Assembly (NCBI GenBank): GCA_015065325.1 | Contig: SVQO01000020.1 | Coordinates: 1-40,822, forward strand | Direction of reading: 5' to 3' | Source of the DNA: Oscillospiraceae bacterium | GTDB lineage: Bacteria; Bacillota; Clostridia; Oscillospirales; SIG627 | Length of the DNA: 40,822 nucleotides | In this document: positions 1-9,188 of the stretch, piece by piece | Numbering within the stretch: position 1 is the stretch's first letter | How the letters are laid out: the number at the start of each line of letters is the position of its first letter | Made by a program: the position numbers and the translations under genes | Notes under the pieces: model-generated | Seen by the model: the letters and a program-made list of their open reading frames with translations, nothing else | The model's database searches: none | Told to the model about the DNA's origin: nothing

Positions 1-94
1 TATGGGTAGTAAGTAACAGTTGCATGGCTGGCAGGCCAACCCCAAAACGCACTTGTGCGTCGCCAGTATTGTTTAGGGCTATGCCCGAAAATGA
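1..94. other. Left-edge intergenic DNA, no gene recognised
   Basis: No open frame with a credible start is seen. The stretch holds two small perfect hairpins, ACGCAC/GTGCGT near 48-61 and GGGC/GCCC near 77-87. They resemble in style the short hairpins at 36.1-36.3 kb, but no sequence identity was established. It may be the edge of an intergenic repeat. Confidence 0.3.
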
Positions 95-119
95 AATACC
101 CCCCGTTATACGGGGGGAT
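95..119 (-). terminator. Hairpin terminator of the GH28-like gene
   Basis: A perfect 7-bp GC stem (CCCCCCG at 99-105, CGGGGGG at 111-117) with a 5-base loop lies just past the stop codon at 122-124 of the minus-strand gene. The following T tract on the minus strand is short and broken (TATTTC), so this is a plausible but imperfect intrinsic terminator. Confidence 0.6.
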
Positions 120-121
120 AT

Positions 122-1495
122 TTATTTGGCGGTGATAACACCGCTTTCCTTTTCCACGTTTTTGCCGAAAACGCCGCTGTAAAAAACCGATCCGTACGTA
201 ACGTTAAAGGGCGTCTTGCAGTTCCCCAGAAAGGCGTTGCGAATCAGAACGTTTTCCGCGGAAAATTCTCCGTCCTTTTGGTTCAGATCGAAAGCAACGG
301 CAAAACCGTTGTCCTCATTTTGGTAAAATACGTTTTCGATCACCACGTTTTTCAGATCAGCGCCGAAAACGCGTTCGTTGCGCAATTCTTTCGTAGTGAA
401 AATATAATCTACGTCGTTTCCTGCATAGATATTACCGAAATAACAGTTTTCCAGTGCTACGTTTGCCAAAACAACGCATCCGAGATCGGTATGAAGGTTC
501 GTGGCGTGAATGTTGTAAAGCTCGCCGAGGACACTGCTTCTTGAACCGTATCCCGGTTGACCGATACGCAGAAGGGCGTAGGGCTCGTTTCCGCGTCGTA
601 TGCGAACGATATCGAAGGGCTTGATCTTGTAGGTGGGGTAATCGGGATACCGCTTTCCGTCCTGATAAGCGTAATTGTCGTTACAGTGAACGTTTTCAAC
701 GGTAACGTCGTAGATTTTTCTTCCGCCGTTGTTTCGCAGAGCAATGACCGCGCATTCCACGGAGGTAGCGATGACGTCGCGGATGATAATGTCGTGAATA
801 TCGCAATCGTGCTCCTCAACGTGGAAACGATAGGCGGGGATATTGTTGTTGATGGCGCTGAGAGCAATGACGTCGTCGCCCGTTTGACCGAAAATGCGCT
901 CGATGAGAAGATTGCTGCAGCCGATGCGCAGATCGATGCCGTCCTGGTTCGGGCAATGACAATCTCCCGAGATCATCAGGTCCGAGAGCCTGCCTCTCTC
1001 TGTGTGAACCAGCTGGATCGCCCAGTAGCGATGATCCCGAAGCTCTACGTTTTCAATGACAAAGTCACGCAAATTGTAAAAGAGGATCATGCTGTTGTGA
1101 GAAATATGGGGCATTCCTTCAAGTTTTGCGGTCTTTTCCGTCAGCCCGTTGTGGAGGCCACCGTCCAGTACCGCGTTCCCTACGCCGCGGATGACGATGT
1201 TTCTGCTCTGCTCAGCCATGGTATGTCCTTCGGTTTCGGGATCGCGGAAATTACGGAAAATATTGTCCATAGCTCCATCTGCCTGGCGCAGATGACAGTT
1301 ATCCAGAACGATCTCCATATCGGAGGGGAGGATAATGGCGCTTTCCATACTCCAAACACATTTCCCCGTGCGCGCATTGAAGCGGGGGACAGTGACGGAA
1401 TTTGCTCCCGTTTTGTGAGCGTGATCCACTGCATTCTGAATGGTTTCGGAGTCGGTAGCACCCCAAAAGGCCTTATCGGCGGCATTGATAACCAT
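122..1495 (-). CDS. GH28-like right-handed parallel beta-helix protein
   Basis: A 457-residue protein with the look of glycoside hydrolase family 28 (polygalacturonase-type) beta-helices. What is seen: recurring short strands of the pattern N-x-x-[IV]-x-[ND]-[VI], and the family's acidic motifs NQDGID (about residue 180) and TGDD (about residue 200), which carry the catalytic aspartates in known GH28 enzymes. The usual later G-H-G motif is not evident; that stretch reads SVECAVIALRNNGG instead. There is no signal peptide, so the protein is probably cytoplasmic and acts on imported oligosaccharides. The start at 1495 is chosen because GGAG sits 7 bases upstream; a start 8 codons earlier lacks this. 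A possible promoter has TTGACA (complement of 1549-1554) but a weak -10. It is divergent from hyuA. Substrate is unknown; a lyase or epimerase on the same fold is possible. Confidence 0.75.
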   Translation of the reverse strand: MVINAADKAFWGATDSETIQNAVDHAHKTGANSVTVPRFNARTGKCVWSMESAIILPSDMEIVLDNCHLRQADGAMDNIFRNFRDPETEGHTMAEQSRNIVIRGVGNAVLDGGLHNGLTEKTAKLEGMPHISHNSMILFYNLRDFVIENVELRDHRYWAIQLVHTERGRLSDLMISGDCHCPNQDGIDLRIGCSNLLIERIFGQTGDDVIALSAINNNIPAYRFHVEEHDCDIHDIIIRDVIATSVECAVIALRNNGGRKIYDVTVENVHCNDNYAYQDGKRYPDYPTYKIKPFDIVRIRRGNEPYALLRIGQPGYGSRSSVLGELYNIHATNLHTDLGCVVLANVALENCYFGNIYAGNDVDYIFTTKELRNERVFGADLKNVVIENVFYQNEDNGFAVAFDLNQKDGEFSAENVLIRNAFLGNCKTPFNVTYGSVFYSGVFGKNVEKESGVITAK

Positions 1496-1600
1496 AGTCT
1501 TGCTCCTTTTTCCTTTCATGCACTCACCCTATCACAATTCTGAAGGTGTGTCAATAGAATGTAGGCAAAAAGTCTGTTTTGGATTTTTCGATGTCGGGAA

Positions 1601-1629
1601 TTGACATTACGCTTGGCTTGTGGTTAAAT
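1601..1629 (+). promoter_or_regulatory. Promoter of hyuA-hyuB
   Basis: TTGACA at 1601-1606 and TTAAAT at 1624-1629 are separated by exactly 17 bases, and the hyuA start follows 37 bases later with a good ribosome binding site. Confidence 0.65.
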
Positions 1630-1666
1630 AATTAAGTATAAAAACCTTGCTTTGGAAGGAGACAGT

Positions 1667-3715
1667 ATGGAAAAAAGAACCGTTCGGATCGGTGTTGACG
1701 TAGGCGGCACCAATACGGATATTTGCGCGGTGGATGAAAAGACCGGAGAATTGATGGTCTATAAATTGCCGTCCTCTCTCCATGACCAGTCTGCCGCCGT
1801 GGTAGAGGGCGTTCGCGTCGTTGCCTCGGAATATGGCTTTTCGGGGGAAGACGTGGATCGCTTTATGCACGGTACCACCGTTGCCACCAACGCCATTTTG
1901 GAGGGAAGAGGAGCAAAAACCGCCTTGATCACCACGGGCGGCTTCCGAGATCTTTTGGAGATCGGACGTCAGAAGCGCCCCGAGCTCTACGATCTGCAGG
2001 CGGATAAGGCGCGGACTCTGGTCAGTCGGGATCTTCGCTTTGAGATCGGAGAGAGATTGAATTACAAGGGAGAGGTGGTCCGCGAGATCGACGAAGCCGA
2101 GGCAGAGGAGATCGTGGATCAGATCCGCGAAAAAGGGGCAAAGGCGATCGCCGTAATGCTCCTCAATTCCTACTTGAACCCCGAAAACGAGAATAAGCTG
2201 AAGGAGATCGTCACCAAGCGCTTCCCCGAGGCGTTTCTCACGGTTTCGGGTGATCTTTCCAAGCAGTTCCGTGAATACGAAAGGCTTTGCGGAACGGTGC
2301 TGAATTCCTTCGTGGGCGTAGAAGTGAAAAGGTATATGAATAATCTAAAAAGCACTTTGGCGTCCATCGGGATCGGCAATACCTATATCAACCACTCCAA
2401 CGGTGGACTGATGTCCATTGACGAGTCGATGAAATTCCCTGTAAAGACCGCTCTTTCCGGCCCTGCCGCAGGCGTGGTTGGCGCACGGTACGTTACCGAG
2501 CTGATCGGGGAAAAGGATCTGATCACCGTGGATATCGGCGGTACCAGCACCGATATCAGTCTGGTGGTGGACGGCAGATTTGAAGCCTCCGACGAAAAGA
2601 CCATCAGCGGCTATCCCGTCCGCATTCCCTCCATTGATATTTCCACCATCGGTGCCGGTGGCGGAAGTATCGGCTGGATCGACAGCGGCGGAATTCTCAA
2701 GGTGGGTCCCCAAAGTGCGGGGGCCAATCCCGGCCCTGCCTGCTACGGTCTTGGCGGCAGATCGGCTACCATTACCGATGCTCGCGTTGCGCTGGGACAT
2801 TTGAACCGCGAATGCCTTCTCGGAGGACGTCTTCCCATTCAGTCGGAGAATTCCACCGCAGCTCTGCAAGAGCTTGCAGAGCAGATCGATATGGAGCTTT
2901 TGGAAACTGCCCGCGGAATTATTGCCGTCAGCAATTCCAATATCGTAAAAGAGATCAAAAACGTTACCGTTGCCAAGGGCTACAATCCCGGGGATTTTTG
3001 TTTGGTCGCCTTCGGTGGCTCGGGCCCGCTGCACGCGGCTGAGCTGATGGAGGAAATGAGTATTCGAAAGGCTTTGATCCCCAAGACCCCGGGCCTTCTT
3101 GCCGCTTACGGCCTTTTGACCGAAAATATGCGCCGCGACTTCGTACAGACCTTCGTAATGGATCTGTCCGAGGAAACGGGCGATCTTTTAAAGCAGCGCT
3201 TTACCGAGCTGGAAAAGGAAGCGGAGCTTTGGTTTAACGAGGAAAAGATCGAGCCCGATCAGCGCCACCGTGAGTACTTTCTCGATATGCGCTATAAGGG
3301 ACAGAATTACGAGATCCGCGTTCCCGTAGAGGTGTCTTCCATCGGTTCGGCATCTGCTCTGCGCGAGGAATTCATCAAGGCGTACGAAAGGTTGTATTCC
3401 TTCAGCTCCGACGACCAGATTCAGGTCGTCAATTTCGGACTTTCCGCACTGGGCGATATCGTTTACCCCACCGTGGTCAAGGACGAATACGCGGGAGAGG
3501 ATGCGTCCGCTGCGATCATCGGCAGTCGGAACGTGTATGAGGGAGATGGAAAATTTTCCGATTACACACTTTACGACCGCGAAAAGCTTCATTACGGCAA
3601 CGTGATCTGCGGCCCCGCCATCATTGAGCAGATGGACAGCACCACCATCGTCCTGCCCGGACAGGTGGCAACGGTTGACGTGTATCTGAATATGATGATT
3701 GAGCGCAAAGAGTAA
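1667..3715 (+). CDS. hyuA: Hydantoinase/oxoprolinase subunit A (HyuA family)
   Basis: A 682-residue protein of the ATP-dependent hydantoinase A / 5-oxoprolinase N-terminal family. It has an actin-like ATPase fold: the first phosphate-binding loop GVDVGGTNTD is at residues 9-18, MHGTTVATNA near 68, and a second glycine-rich loop DIGGTSTDIS near residue 289. In the family this subunit binds ATP and activates a cyclic amide or carbonyl substrate, and the HyuB partner completes the reaction. Length is normal. The start at 1667 follows GGAG at 5 bases; a frame extension to 1652 has no such site. hyuB follows after 14 bases, so the two are surely co-transcribed. Substrate (N-methylhydantoin, oxoproline, or a ketone for carboxylation) cannot be told apart by sequence, and there is no neighbouring transporter or carbamoylase to help. 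Confidence 0.88.
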   Translation: MEKRTVRIGVDVGGTNTDICAVDEKTGELMVYKLPSSLHDQSAAVVEGVRVVASEYGFSGEDVDRFMHGTTVATNAILEGRGAKTALITTGGFRDLLEIGRQKRPELYDLQADKARTLVSRDLRFEIGERLNYKGEVVREIDEAEAEEIVDQIREKGAKAIAVMLLNSYLNPENENKLKEIVTKRFPEAFLTVSGDLSKQFREYERLCGTVLNSFVGVEVKRYMNNLKSTLASIGIGNTYINHSNGGLMSIDESMKFPVKTALSGPAAGVVGARYVTELIGEKDLITVDIGGTSTDISLVVDGRFEASDEKTISGYPVRIPSIDISTIGAGGGSIGWIDSGGILKVGPQSAGANPGPACYGLGGRSATITDARVALGHLNRECLLGGRLPIQSENSTAALQELAEQIDMELLETARGIIAVSNSNIVKEIKNVTVAKGYNPGDFCLVAFGGSGPLHAAELMEEMSIRKALIPKTPGLLAAYGLLTENMRRDFVQTFVMDLSEETGDLLKQRFTELEKEAELWFNEEKIEPDQRHREYFLDMRYKGQNYEIRVPVEVSSIGSASALREEFIKAYERLYSFSSDDQIQVVNFGLSALGDIVYPTVVKDEYAGEDASAAIIGSRNVYEGDGKFSDYTLYDREKLHYGNVICGPAIIEQMDSTTIVLPGQVATVDVYLNMMIERKE

Positions 3716-3729
3716 AGGAGGTATTTCCA

Positions 3730-5382
3730 ATGAAAGAAATCAATTCGATCACCCTGGAGATCATCTCCAACGGCATTACGTCCATTGCCGAGCAAATGGG
3801 CGTGATCCTTGCAAAAACGGGGTACAGTACCAATATCAAGGAGCGAAAGGACCTTTCCGTAGCGGTATTCAGCCCCGATGGGAAGCTCCTCTCTTTGGCA
3901 CAGCATATTCCCCTCCATTTCAGCTCTCTTTCGGGTGCGGTGGAGGTATTGACGAAGAAGTATTCGTCAGACGAGCTTTGCGACGGGGACGTGTTTATTG
4001 CCAATGACCCTTACAGCGGCGGCGGTTCCCATCTTCCCGATCTGGTACTGCTCAAGCCCGTGTTTTATCGGGGAAAGCTGGTGGCGTATATGGTCAATAC
4101 GGGTCACCACGCCGACAAGAGCCGCAAAGGTCCCACCATTTACGACGAGGGACTCAGAATTCCCTTGGTCAAGCTTTACAGCAAGGGGGAGTTGGTGCGC
4201 GACGTAATGGATCTGATCATGACCAATTTTCAGATGAAGTACGAGCGACAGGGTGATCTGAACGCCCAAATGATCACCAACCAGTTCGGAGCGGATAAGC
4301 TTTCCGAGCTTATTGATAAGATCGGCCTTGAAACCTACGAGGAATTTTGCAAAAAGTGGCTGGAATACGGCGAAAAGAAGGCGCGGGTCGCCATTGCCGC
4401 CCTGCCCGACGGAACCTACGGCTTCGAGGACTATATGGATGACGACGGTGCGGGCGGCGGCAGAGTCCGTATCAAAATGCAGGTGACCGTCAAGGGAGAC
4501 CGCATCCTCTTTGATTTCACGGGCACCGATCCTCAGAACAAAGGACCGCACAACTGCGTGCCCTGCGCGCTGAAGGCGACGGTCTATTACGCGATGATGG
4601 CGATCCTGGATCACACCATCCCCGCAAACTCTGGCTTTTTCGACAGCATCGAGATCAAGGCGGAGCCGGGGAGCTTCGTCTGGGCAAAGGAACCTGCTCC
4701 CACCTCCGACCGTGAAACCACCACCCAGCGGATCGCCGATATTATCTTCGGTGCTTTTGCAAAGATGGACCCCACCCGCGTTACCGCGGCGGGCAACGGG
4801 GCAATGAGCTATTTCTTCTTTTCCGGCACCGACAAGAGAAACGGAAATCCCTACGTTTACGTGGAGACCATCGGCGGCGGAAGCGGTGCACGTTATAACA
4901 AGGACGGACTGGACGCCGTCCACGTGCACATGACCAATACCTCCAACCTCCCCGTGGAGGCGCTGGAAATGGAGTATCCTCTGATGGTGGAGAAATACGC
5001 CTTGTCCGAGAACAGCTGCGGTGCGGGAAAATACCGTGGAGGGCTGGGCGTAGTCCGTACCATCCGCGTCACCGAGGACAGCGCGGATTCGGTGCTGGTC
5101 TCTGCGGCAACCGAGCGCTCCGTCAGCCGCCCCTGGGGACTTTGCGGCGGCGGTGAAGGGGGTAACGCAAGCATCAAGATCCTCCGCGACGGAAAGGAAA
5201 TCCTTTCTCATCCCAAGCCCCGAAATATTGCCCTGCAAGCAGGAGACGAGGTGGAAATGGTCACCGCAGGCGCAGGCGGCTACGGAAAGATCTCCGAGCG
5301 TGACCCCGAGCTTCTTCGCCGAGAACTGGAGGAAGGCATCATCGACGAGGCTTGGCTGAAAAAAGCGGGTATCACCCTATAA
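3730..5382 (+). CDS. hyuB: Hydantoinase/oxoprolinase subunit B (HyuB family)
   Basis: A 550-residue protein of the hydantoinase B / oxoprolinase C-terminal family. Family hallmarks are the N-terminal EIISNGITSIAEQMG stretch, NDPYSGGGSHLPDL near residue 95, a conserved TGHHAD near residue 123, and the C-terminal glycine-rich AGAGGYG typical of the family end. It forms a complex with HyuA and is expected to be cytoplasmic. GGAGG lies 8 bases before the ATG. The stop codon TAA (5380-5382) is at the very edge of the IS1182 inverted repeat, so part of the stop could have been supplied by the insertion, but the C-terminus looks complete for the family. Confidence 0.88.
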   Translation: MKEINSITLEIISNGITSIAEQMGVILAKTGYSTNIKERKDLSVAVFSPDGKLLSLAQHIPLHFSSLSGAVEVLTKKYSSDELCDGDVFIANDPYSGGGSHLPDLVLLKPVFYRGKLVAYMVNTGHHADKSRKGPTIYDEGLRIPLVKLYSKGELVRDVMDLIMTNFQMKYERQGDLNAQMITNQFGADKLSELIDKIGLETYEEFCKKWLEYGEKKARVAIAALPDGTYGFEDYMDDDGAGGGRVRIKMQVTVKGDRILFDFTGTDPQNKGPHNCVPCALKATVYYAMMAILDHTIPANSGFFDSIEIKAEPGSFVWAKEPAPTSDRETTTQRIADIIFGAFAKMDPTRVTAAGNGAMSYFFFSGTDKRNGNPYVYVETIGGGSGARYNKDGLDAVHVHMTNTSNLPVEALEMEYPLMVEKYALSENSCGAGKYRGGLGVVRTIRVTEDSADSVLVSAATERSVSRPWGLCGGGEGGNASIKILRDGKEILSHPKPRNIALQAGDEVEMVTAGAGGYGKISERDPELLRRELEEGIIDEAWLKKAGITL

Positions 5383-5407
5383 AAAAAAGAAGGGGCTGTA
5401 AAAAAAA

Positions 5408-5451
5408 GAAGGCTATGAAACCTCGAAAGAGGAGACATAGTCTTCTTTTTG
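5408..5451. terminator. Hairpin inside the left IS end
   Basis: AGAAGxCTATG around 5407-5417 pairs with CATAGxCTTCT near 5436-5446, with an inner CCTC/GAGG stem and a following T run. It would stop transcription entering from hyuB before it reaches the transposase gene. Confidence 0.55.
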
Positions 5452-5460
5452 TGGTATAAT
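5432..5460 (+). promoter_or_regulatory. Transposase promoter
   Basis: A perfect TATAAT lies at 5455-5460, with GAGACA 17 bases upstream (5432-5437) as a partial -35. The predicted transcript start is only about 12 bases before the ATG, so the message has a very short leader. The -35 overlaps the 3' arm of the left-end hairpin. Confidence 0.55.
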
Positions 5461-5478
5461 TGAGTTGCTAAAAAACAA

Positions 5479-7047
5479 ATGTACCAACAAAGATATTATA
5501 CACCATATCAACTGAAATTACCAGTAGATTTGGAAAGAAAAATTGAAATTTTTGATCCGGTATATACGTTTTGCGAAGTCATCGATCATATAGACCCGAG
5601 AAAATACCTGACTGAAAAGGACAGCAGGCTGGGTCGGAAACGGTATGACGAAATCACTTTGCTGAAGGTAATACTGTTTGCGTATATGGAAGAAGGATAC
5701 GTATCAACAAGAAGAATCGAGAAATTATGCAAAACGGATATTCGTTTTATGTGGCTGTTGGAGGATCAGCCGGCGCCCAGCCATATGACGGTGGCGAACT
5801 TTATGAACCACTGTCTTGCAGAACGAATAGATGAAATTTTCTCTGAGATCAATGCGTATTTGTTTGCTACGGAAAAGGTGGATTTGCAGCATTTGTACAT
5901 AGATGGGACGAAGCTCCGTGCCAATGCCAATATGTACAGTTGGGTGTGGAAAAAGAGTTGTATCAAAAATCGCGATAAATTATTTTTGAGAATCACAGAG
6001 CTTTTGAAGCATATCAATGAAATGCTGCTTTTTCAATGTGTTTGTTTCGACTTAAGACGGGAATACGCGATTGAATATCTGGAACTGGTTCAAGAAGAAT
6101 ACTTAAAAATGACAGGGTTTGATCCAAGGAACTCCGTTTCGGGAAAGGGAAAGCACAAAAGTCAGGTGCAACGGTATTGGGAACGATTGGAAAGTTATGT
6201 GGAAAAGTTGAAACGGTATTCAAAACACATCAAGATTTGTGGAGAAGATCGAAACAGCTTTTCCAAAACAGATCCCGATGCCACGTTTATGCGAATGAAA
6301 CGGGACCATATGAAAAACGACCAACTTCTTCCCGCATTCAACGTACAAATGGGCATTTGCGATGAATACGTTGCTGTTTTTGACGTAAAGCAATACGCTT
6401 CGGATACAGATTGTTTCGTGTCTTTGGTGGAACGCTTTGTACAGTTATACGGCTTTTATCCAAAGTATCCGGTAGCCGATGCAGGCTATGGAAGCTTTAA
6501 CAATTATCTGTATTGCCAAGAACACGGTATGGAAAAGTATATGAAATTCTCCATGTATGAAAAAGAAAGCAAGGATGAAGCTTACCAAAACGATCCATAC
6601 CGCGCAGTGAATTTCTCTTTGGATGAAGAAGGGTGTTTGCTTTGTCCGGGTAACAAAAGGTTTCATTTTGTGAAGAACGTTCCTATCAAAAACAATCGGT
6701 TCGGTCGAACGGAAGAATACTACCAATGCGAAAATTGCGAAGGTTGTGAACAGAGGGAGAATTGTTTTCGAGGAAACGGAAATCGAATCGTGCGCTTGAA
6801 CAGAGAATTAACCCAAATTCATCAAGAGGTACGGAACAACCTGAATAGCGTCCACGGTGCTCTTCTTCGTATGAATCGAAGCATTCAAGCCGAAGGTGTA
6901 TTCGGTTCCATCAAGTGGAATCGCTCTTATACCAGAGCCAGAAGAAGAGGCTTAAAAGGCTTAAAATTAGAGATTGGTCTCATTTCTTGCGGTTTTAACT
7001 TGCACAAATATCATTTGAAGAGCTTAGCCAAAGAAAAAGCCGCTTAA
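5479..7047 (+). CDS. IS1182-family DDE transposase
   Basis: A 522-residue transposase. The N-terminal DUF772-like helical domain runs over about residues 30-110. The DDE catalytic residues can be placed at Asp142 (YIDGTKLRANAN), Asp334 (VADAGYGS) and Glu472 (AEGVFGSIKWNRSYTRA). A cluster of cysteines at about residues 385-430 (CLLC, then CENCEGC and C) forms the zinc-binding insert often seen in this family. Length and motif order match full-length IS1182 transposases, so the element may still be active. The ribosome binding site is poor (the bases before the ATG are CTAAAAAACAA), in line with the low expression typical of insertion sequences. Codon use is more AT-rich than in flanking genes. 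Confidence 0.92.
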   Translation: MYQQRYYTPYQLKLPVDLERKIEIFDPVYTFCEVIDHIDPRKYLTEKDSRLGRKRYDEITLLKVILFAYMEEGYVSTRRIEKLCKTDIRFMWLLEDQPAPSHMTVANFMNHCLAERIDEIFSEINAYLFATEKVDLQHLYIDGTKLRANANMYSWVWKKSCIKNRDKLFLRITELLKHINEMLLFQCVCFDLRREYAIEYLELVQEEYLKMTGFDPRNSVSGKGKHKSQVQRYWERLESYVEKLKRYSKHIKICGEDRNSFSKTDPDATFMRMKRDHMKNDQLLPAFNVQMGICDEYVAVFDVKQYASDTDCFVSLVERFVQLYGFYPKYPVADAGYGSFNNYLYCQEHGMEKYMKFSMYEKESKDEAYQNDPYRAVNFSLDEEGCLLCPGNKRFHFVKNVPIKNNRFGRTEEYYQCENCEGCEQRENCFRGNGNRIVRLNRELTQIHQEVRNNLNSVHGALLRMNRSIQAEGVFGSIKWNRSYTRARRRGLKGLKLEIGLISCGFNLHKYHLKSLAKEKAA

Positions 7048-7166
7048 CAGATCATCGAACAATCTGTGGAAAACTCATCTGTATCCAAAATTTTGGATAT
7101 GGTTTTTCCGTTGTGCTTTGTCGCCACCTTATTCTGTGCAAATCTTTGTTTTTCCCTTAAATTAAC

Positions 7167-7206
7167 CAAGACTCACCCTTTCAAGTGAGTCTTGTCTTTT
7201 TTTCGC
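7167..7206. terminator. Hairpin inside the right IS end
   Basis: AAGACTCAC and GTGAGTCTT form a 9-bp stem with an 8-base loop, followed by a T-rich run. It would terminate the transposase transcript before the convergent gene at 7233. Confidence 0.7.
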
Positions 7207-7232
7207 GACTTTTTTTACAGCCCCTTCTTTTT

Positions 7233-9158
7233 TTAATCCTCGTCTTCTACGGGCTCGTATAAAACGATGGGGTCCGACAGCTTGACCGTAACGGTCTGCT
7301 TTTTGTCTTCTGTTTCTTCTCCGTCGTGATCCTCGGAGTATTTGATCTCAGCTTTTCCCCGTACTTCTTTGATAAAGCCGTCCCGATCGTATTCGAGTTC
7401 GTATTTCATTTCTTGTTTTGTGCCGTCGCTTTTTCTGACCGCAACGTAAGAGAGGATATTTCCCTTTTTGTCGTACTCGATTTCGGTAATGTATTCCCAT
7501 TCATCGCCGTCATCGTATTGACTGGACTCCTCGGAGTAGATCATGTTGCCGTATTTATCGTACTTGCGCTTTTCCTTGGAAACGATCTTGCTGTTTTCGT
7601 CATACTGGGTCCGCTGGGTCATATTTCCGTCGGCATCGTACTTGTACTTGGTTTTCCAAGAGATTTTTCCGTCTTCGTCGTAAGACACGTACAGAGTTTG
7701 GTTTTCGTCTTCGTCGTACTCGCACTCGTACTCTTTTATACCGTCGGAATTGTATTGGATCTCGCTCACCTTTTTGCCGTTTTTGTATTCGTACTCGGTT
7801 TTATAACGGTAGAGCTCTCTTCCGTCGGAGTTATAGCGGATTTTAAGGATCTCGTTGCCGTGCTTATCGTATTCGTATTCGATTCTTTCGATTTCTTTAC
7901 CATCGTCGTCGTAAGAAATGCTAAGAGTGACGTTTTCATTTTTGTCGTATTCGTACTCGGTTCGATACGATTCCTTGCCATCGTCGTCGTAAGAAATGCT
8001 AAGAATGACGTTGTCGTTTTTGTCGTACTCGTATGTGTATTTAAAGTAGCTTTTTTCGCCGTTGTCATTAACGTTGTATCCTTGAGAAAGGATCGCGTTT
8101 CCGTTCTTATCGTACTTGAATTCCGCGCGGCGGGTTACGGTTCCATCCTTGTCGTATTCGAGTTCTAAGGTTATGTTTCCGTCTTTGTCATACTCGTACT
8201 CGTGTTTTTCCCGCTCGACGGTTCCGTCCTCGTCGTGTTCTTCTTTAAGCGTTACGTTGCCGTATTTGTCGCGTTTTTGCTTCGATTTACCGATTACCTC
8301 GCCGCCGTTCTCGTAAAGCTTTGCTTGCATCTCTCCGTAAACGACGCGGAAATCCTTCAGCATTTCCACGGAGTCCTTGTAGCCGTAGCAGTCCTTCAGA
8401 TGAAGATAGGCGTCCTTGTATTCTTCGTTTTTAATACAAGCCTCGGCGCGGGCATAGTGATACTCGGGAATGAAAAAGAAGATCGTAGCCAACGTAAGCC
8501 CTGCCACCAGCGCAAGAGCTGTCAGAGAAAAGATCAGTGCTTTTTTGCGCTTGGAAAGAAAGTTCTTCGCCTTTGTGGATGCGGCTTCCTTCAGGATGGT
8601 CTGACCGCAGTTTTCGCAGAAATACTCCATCATCCCCGGATGGGTTTCCGACTTCTTTGGGTTGATCAGCTTATGTCCCTTCGGAGGTACCTCTTGCGTC
8701 TCGCGGGCGCCGCATCGGGTGCAGATGTGATACTGTGAACCGCCTTCGGTACAAGAGGGGACGGTCAAAATTTGCCACTCACCCCAAGCGTGACCGAGGG
8801 GCTTCGTTTCTTCGATTTGAGTTTCTCCGCAAATCCTGCACACCCGACTTCTCTTTCCGCATTCCGAACAGGTGGGATTGGTTTGCAGTTGCCATTCGCC
8901 CCAGCTGTGCCCCGTGGGCTGAGCCACCTCGTTTTTGATCTCGCCGCAAACCTTGCAGCGCAAAGTCCTTTTCCCCGGGACCGTACAGGTTGGGAGGACC
9001 TGCTCCGCTACCTCGTAGCTATGGTCGCCTACGGGGGTAAAGCTGTCCTTGTATTCATACCCGCAGGAACAGCGGTGCAAGGTGTAGCCGGGGGTCTTGC
9101 AGGTGGAGGGGATTACGGTATTTGTAAAGGAATGCGCGTGATTTTGTCCGTTATCCAT
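7233..9158 (-). CDS. Membrane protein with Cys-pair modules and YD-type repeats
   Basis: A 641-residue protein of unknown function. Three parts are visible. Residues 1-190 hold five modules of about 33 residues with the pattern H-x-[FWY]...C...G...C-x-x-CG, probably zinc-binding. One transmembrane helix spans about residues 204-228, preceded by KRKK, which puts the N-terminus inside and the C-terminus outside. The rest, from about 285, is an array of about ten repeats with the core YDxxGN/YDxDG, like the YD repeats of Rhs and wall-associated proteins, but without an Rhs core or a toxin tip. There is no signal peptide. The start at 9158 has GGAAA-rich binding sequence 8 bases upstream. It follows the CE15-like gene by 30 bases and is probably co-transcribed. 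Its stop lies at the IS edge. Function is not known; an envelope sensor or surface binding protein is conceivable. Confidence 0.7.
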   Translation of the reverse strand: MDNGQNHAHSFTNTVIPSTCKTPGYTLHRCSCGYEYKDSFTPVGDHSYEVAEQVLPTCTVPGKRTLRCKVCGEIKNEVAQPTGHSWGEWQLQTNPTCSECGKRSRVCRICGETQIEETKPLGHAWGEWQILTVPSCTEGGSQYHICTRCGARETQEVPPKGHKLINPKKSETHPGMMEYFCENCGQTILKEAASTKAKNFLSKRKKALIFSLTALALVAGLTLATIFFFIPEYHYARAEACIKNEEYKDAYLHLKDCYGYKDSVEMLKDFRVVYGEMQAKLYENGGEVIGKSKQKRDKYGNVTLKEEHDEDGTVEREKHEYEYDKDGNITLELEYDKDGTVTRRAEFKYDKNGNAILSQGYNVNDNGEKSYFKYTYEYDKNDNVILSISYDDDGKESYRTEYEYDKNENVTLSISYDDDGKEIERIEYEYDKHGNEILKIRYNSDGRELYRYKTEYEYKNGKKVSEIQYNSDGIKEYECEYDEDENQTLYVSYDEDGKISWKTKYKYDADGNMTQRTQYDENSKIVSKEKRKYDKYGNMIYSEESSQYDDGDEWEYITEIEYDKKGNILSYVAVRKSDGTKQEMKYELEYDRDGFIKEVRGKAEIKYSEDHDGEETEDKKQTVTVKLSDPIVLYEPVEDED

Positions 9159-9188
9159 CGTAAGTTTCCTTTCCGTAAAAAGCGCGAT

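Larger units (their letters stand above)
5382..7234 (+). mobile_element. IS1182-family insertion sequence
   Basis: About 1.83-1.85 kb, with one transposase gene and terminal inverted repeats built on GGGGCTGTAAAAAAA at 5392-5406 and its complement at 7210-7224. The matching extends outward through GAA and seven A (left) or T (right), giving inverted repeats of about 24 bases, so the true ends may be 5392/7224 or 5382/7234. No clear target duplication is visible. Each end carries a terminator-like hairpin pointing inward (listed separately). The element sits exactly between the stop codons of two convergent genes. It appears intact. Confidence 0.85.

Noticed and set aside
557-1543. Plus-strand frame of 328 codons opposite the GH28-like gene
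   Set aside because: It lacks any domain; the minus-strand product shows NQDGID and TGDD and a ribosome binding site.
3967-5238. Long minus-strand frame (423 codons) opposite hyuB
   Set aside because: hyuB is a clear family member on the plus strand with a good start site. The reverse frame has no family pattern and arises from codon bias.
7326-8738. Plus-strand hydrophobic frames opposite the YD-repeat gene
   Set aside because: The valine/phenylalanine runs are only the complement of repeated YDKDGN codons.
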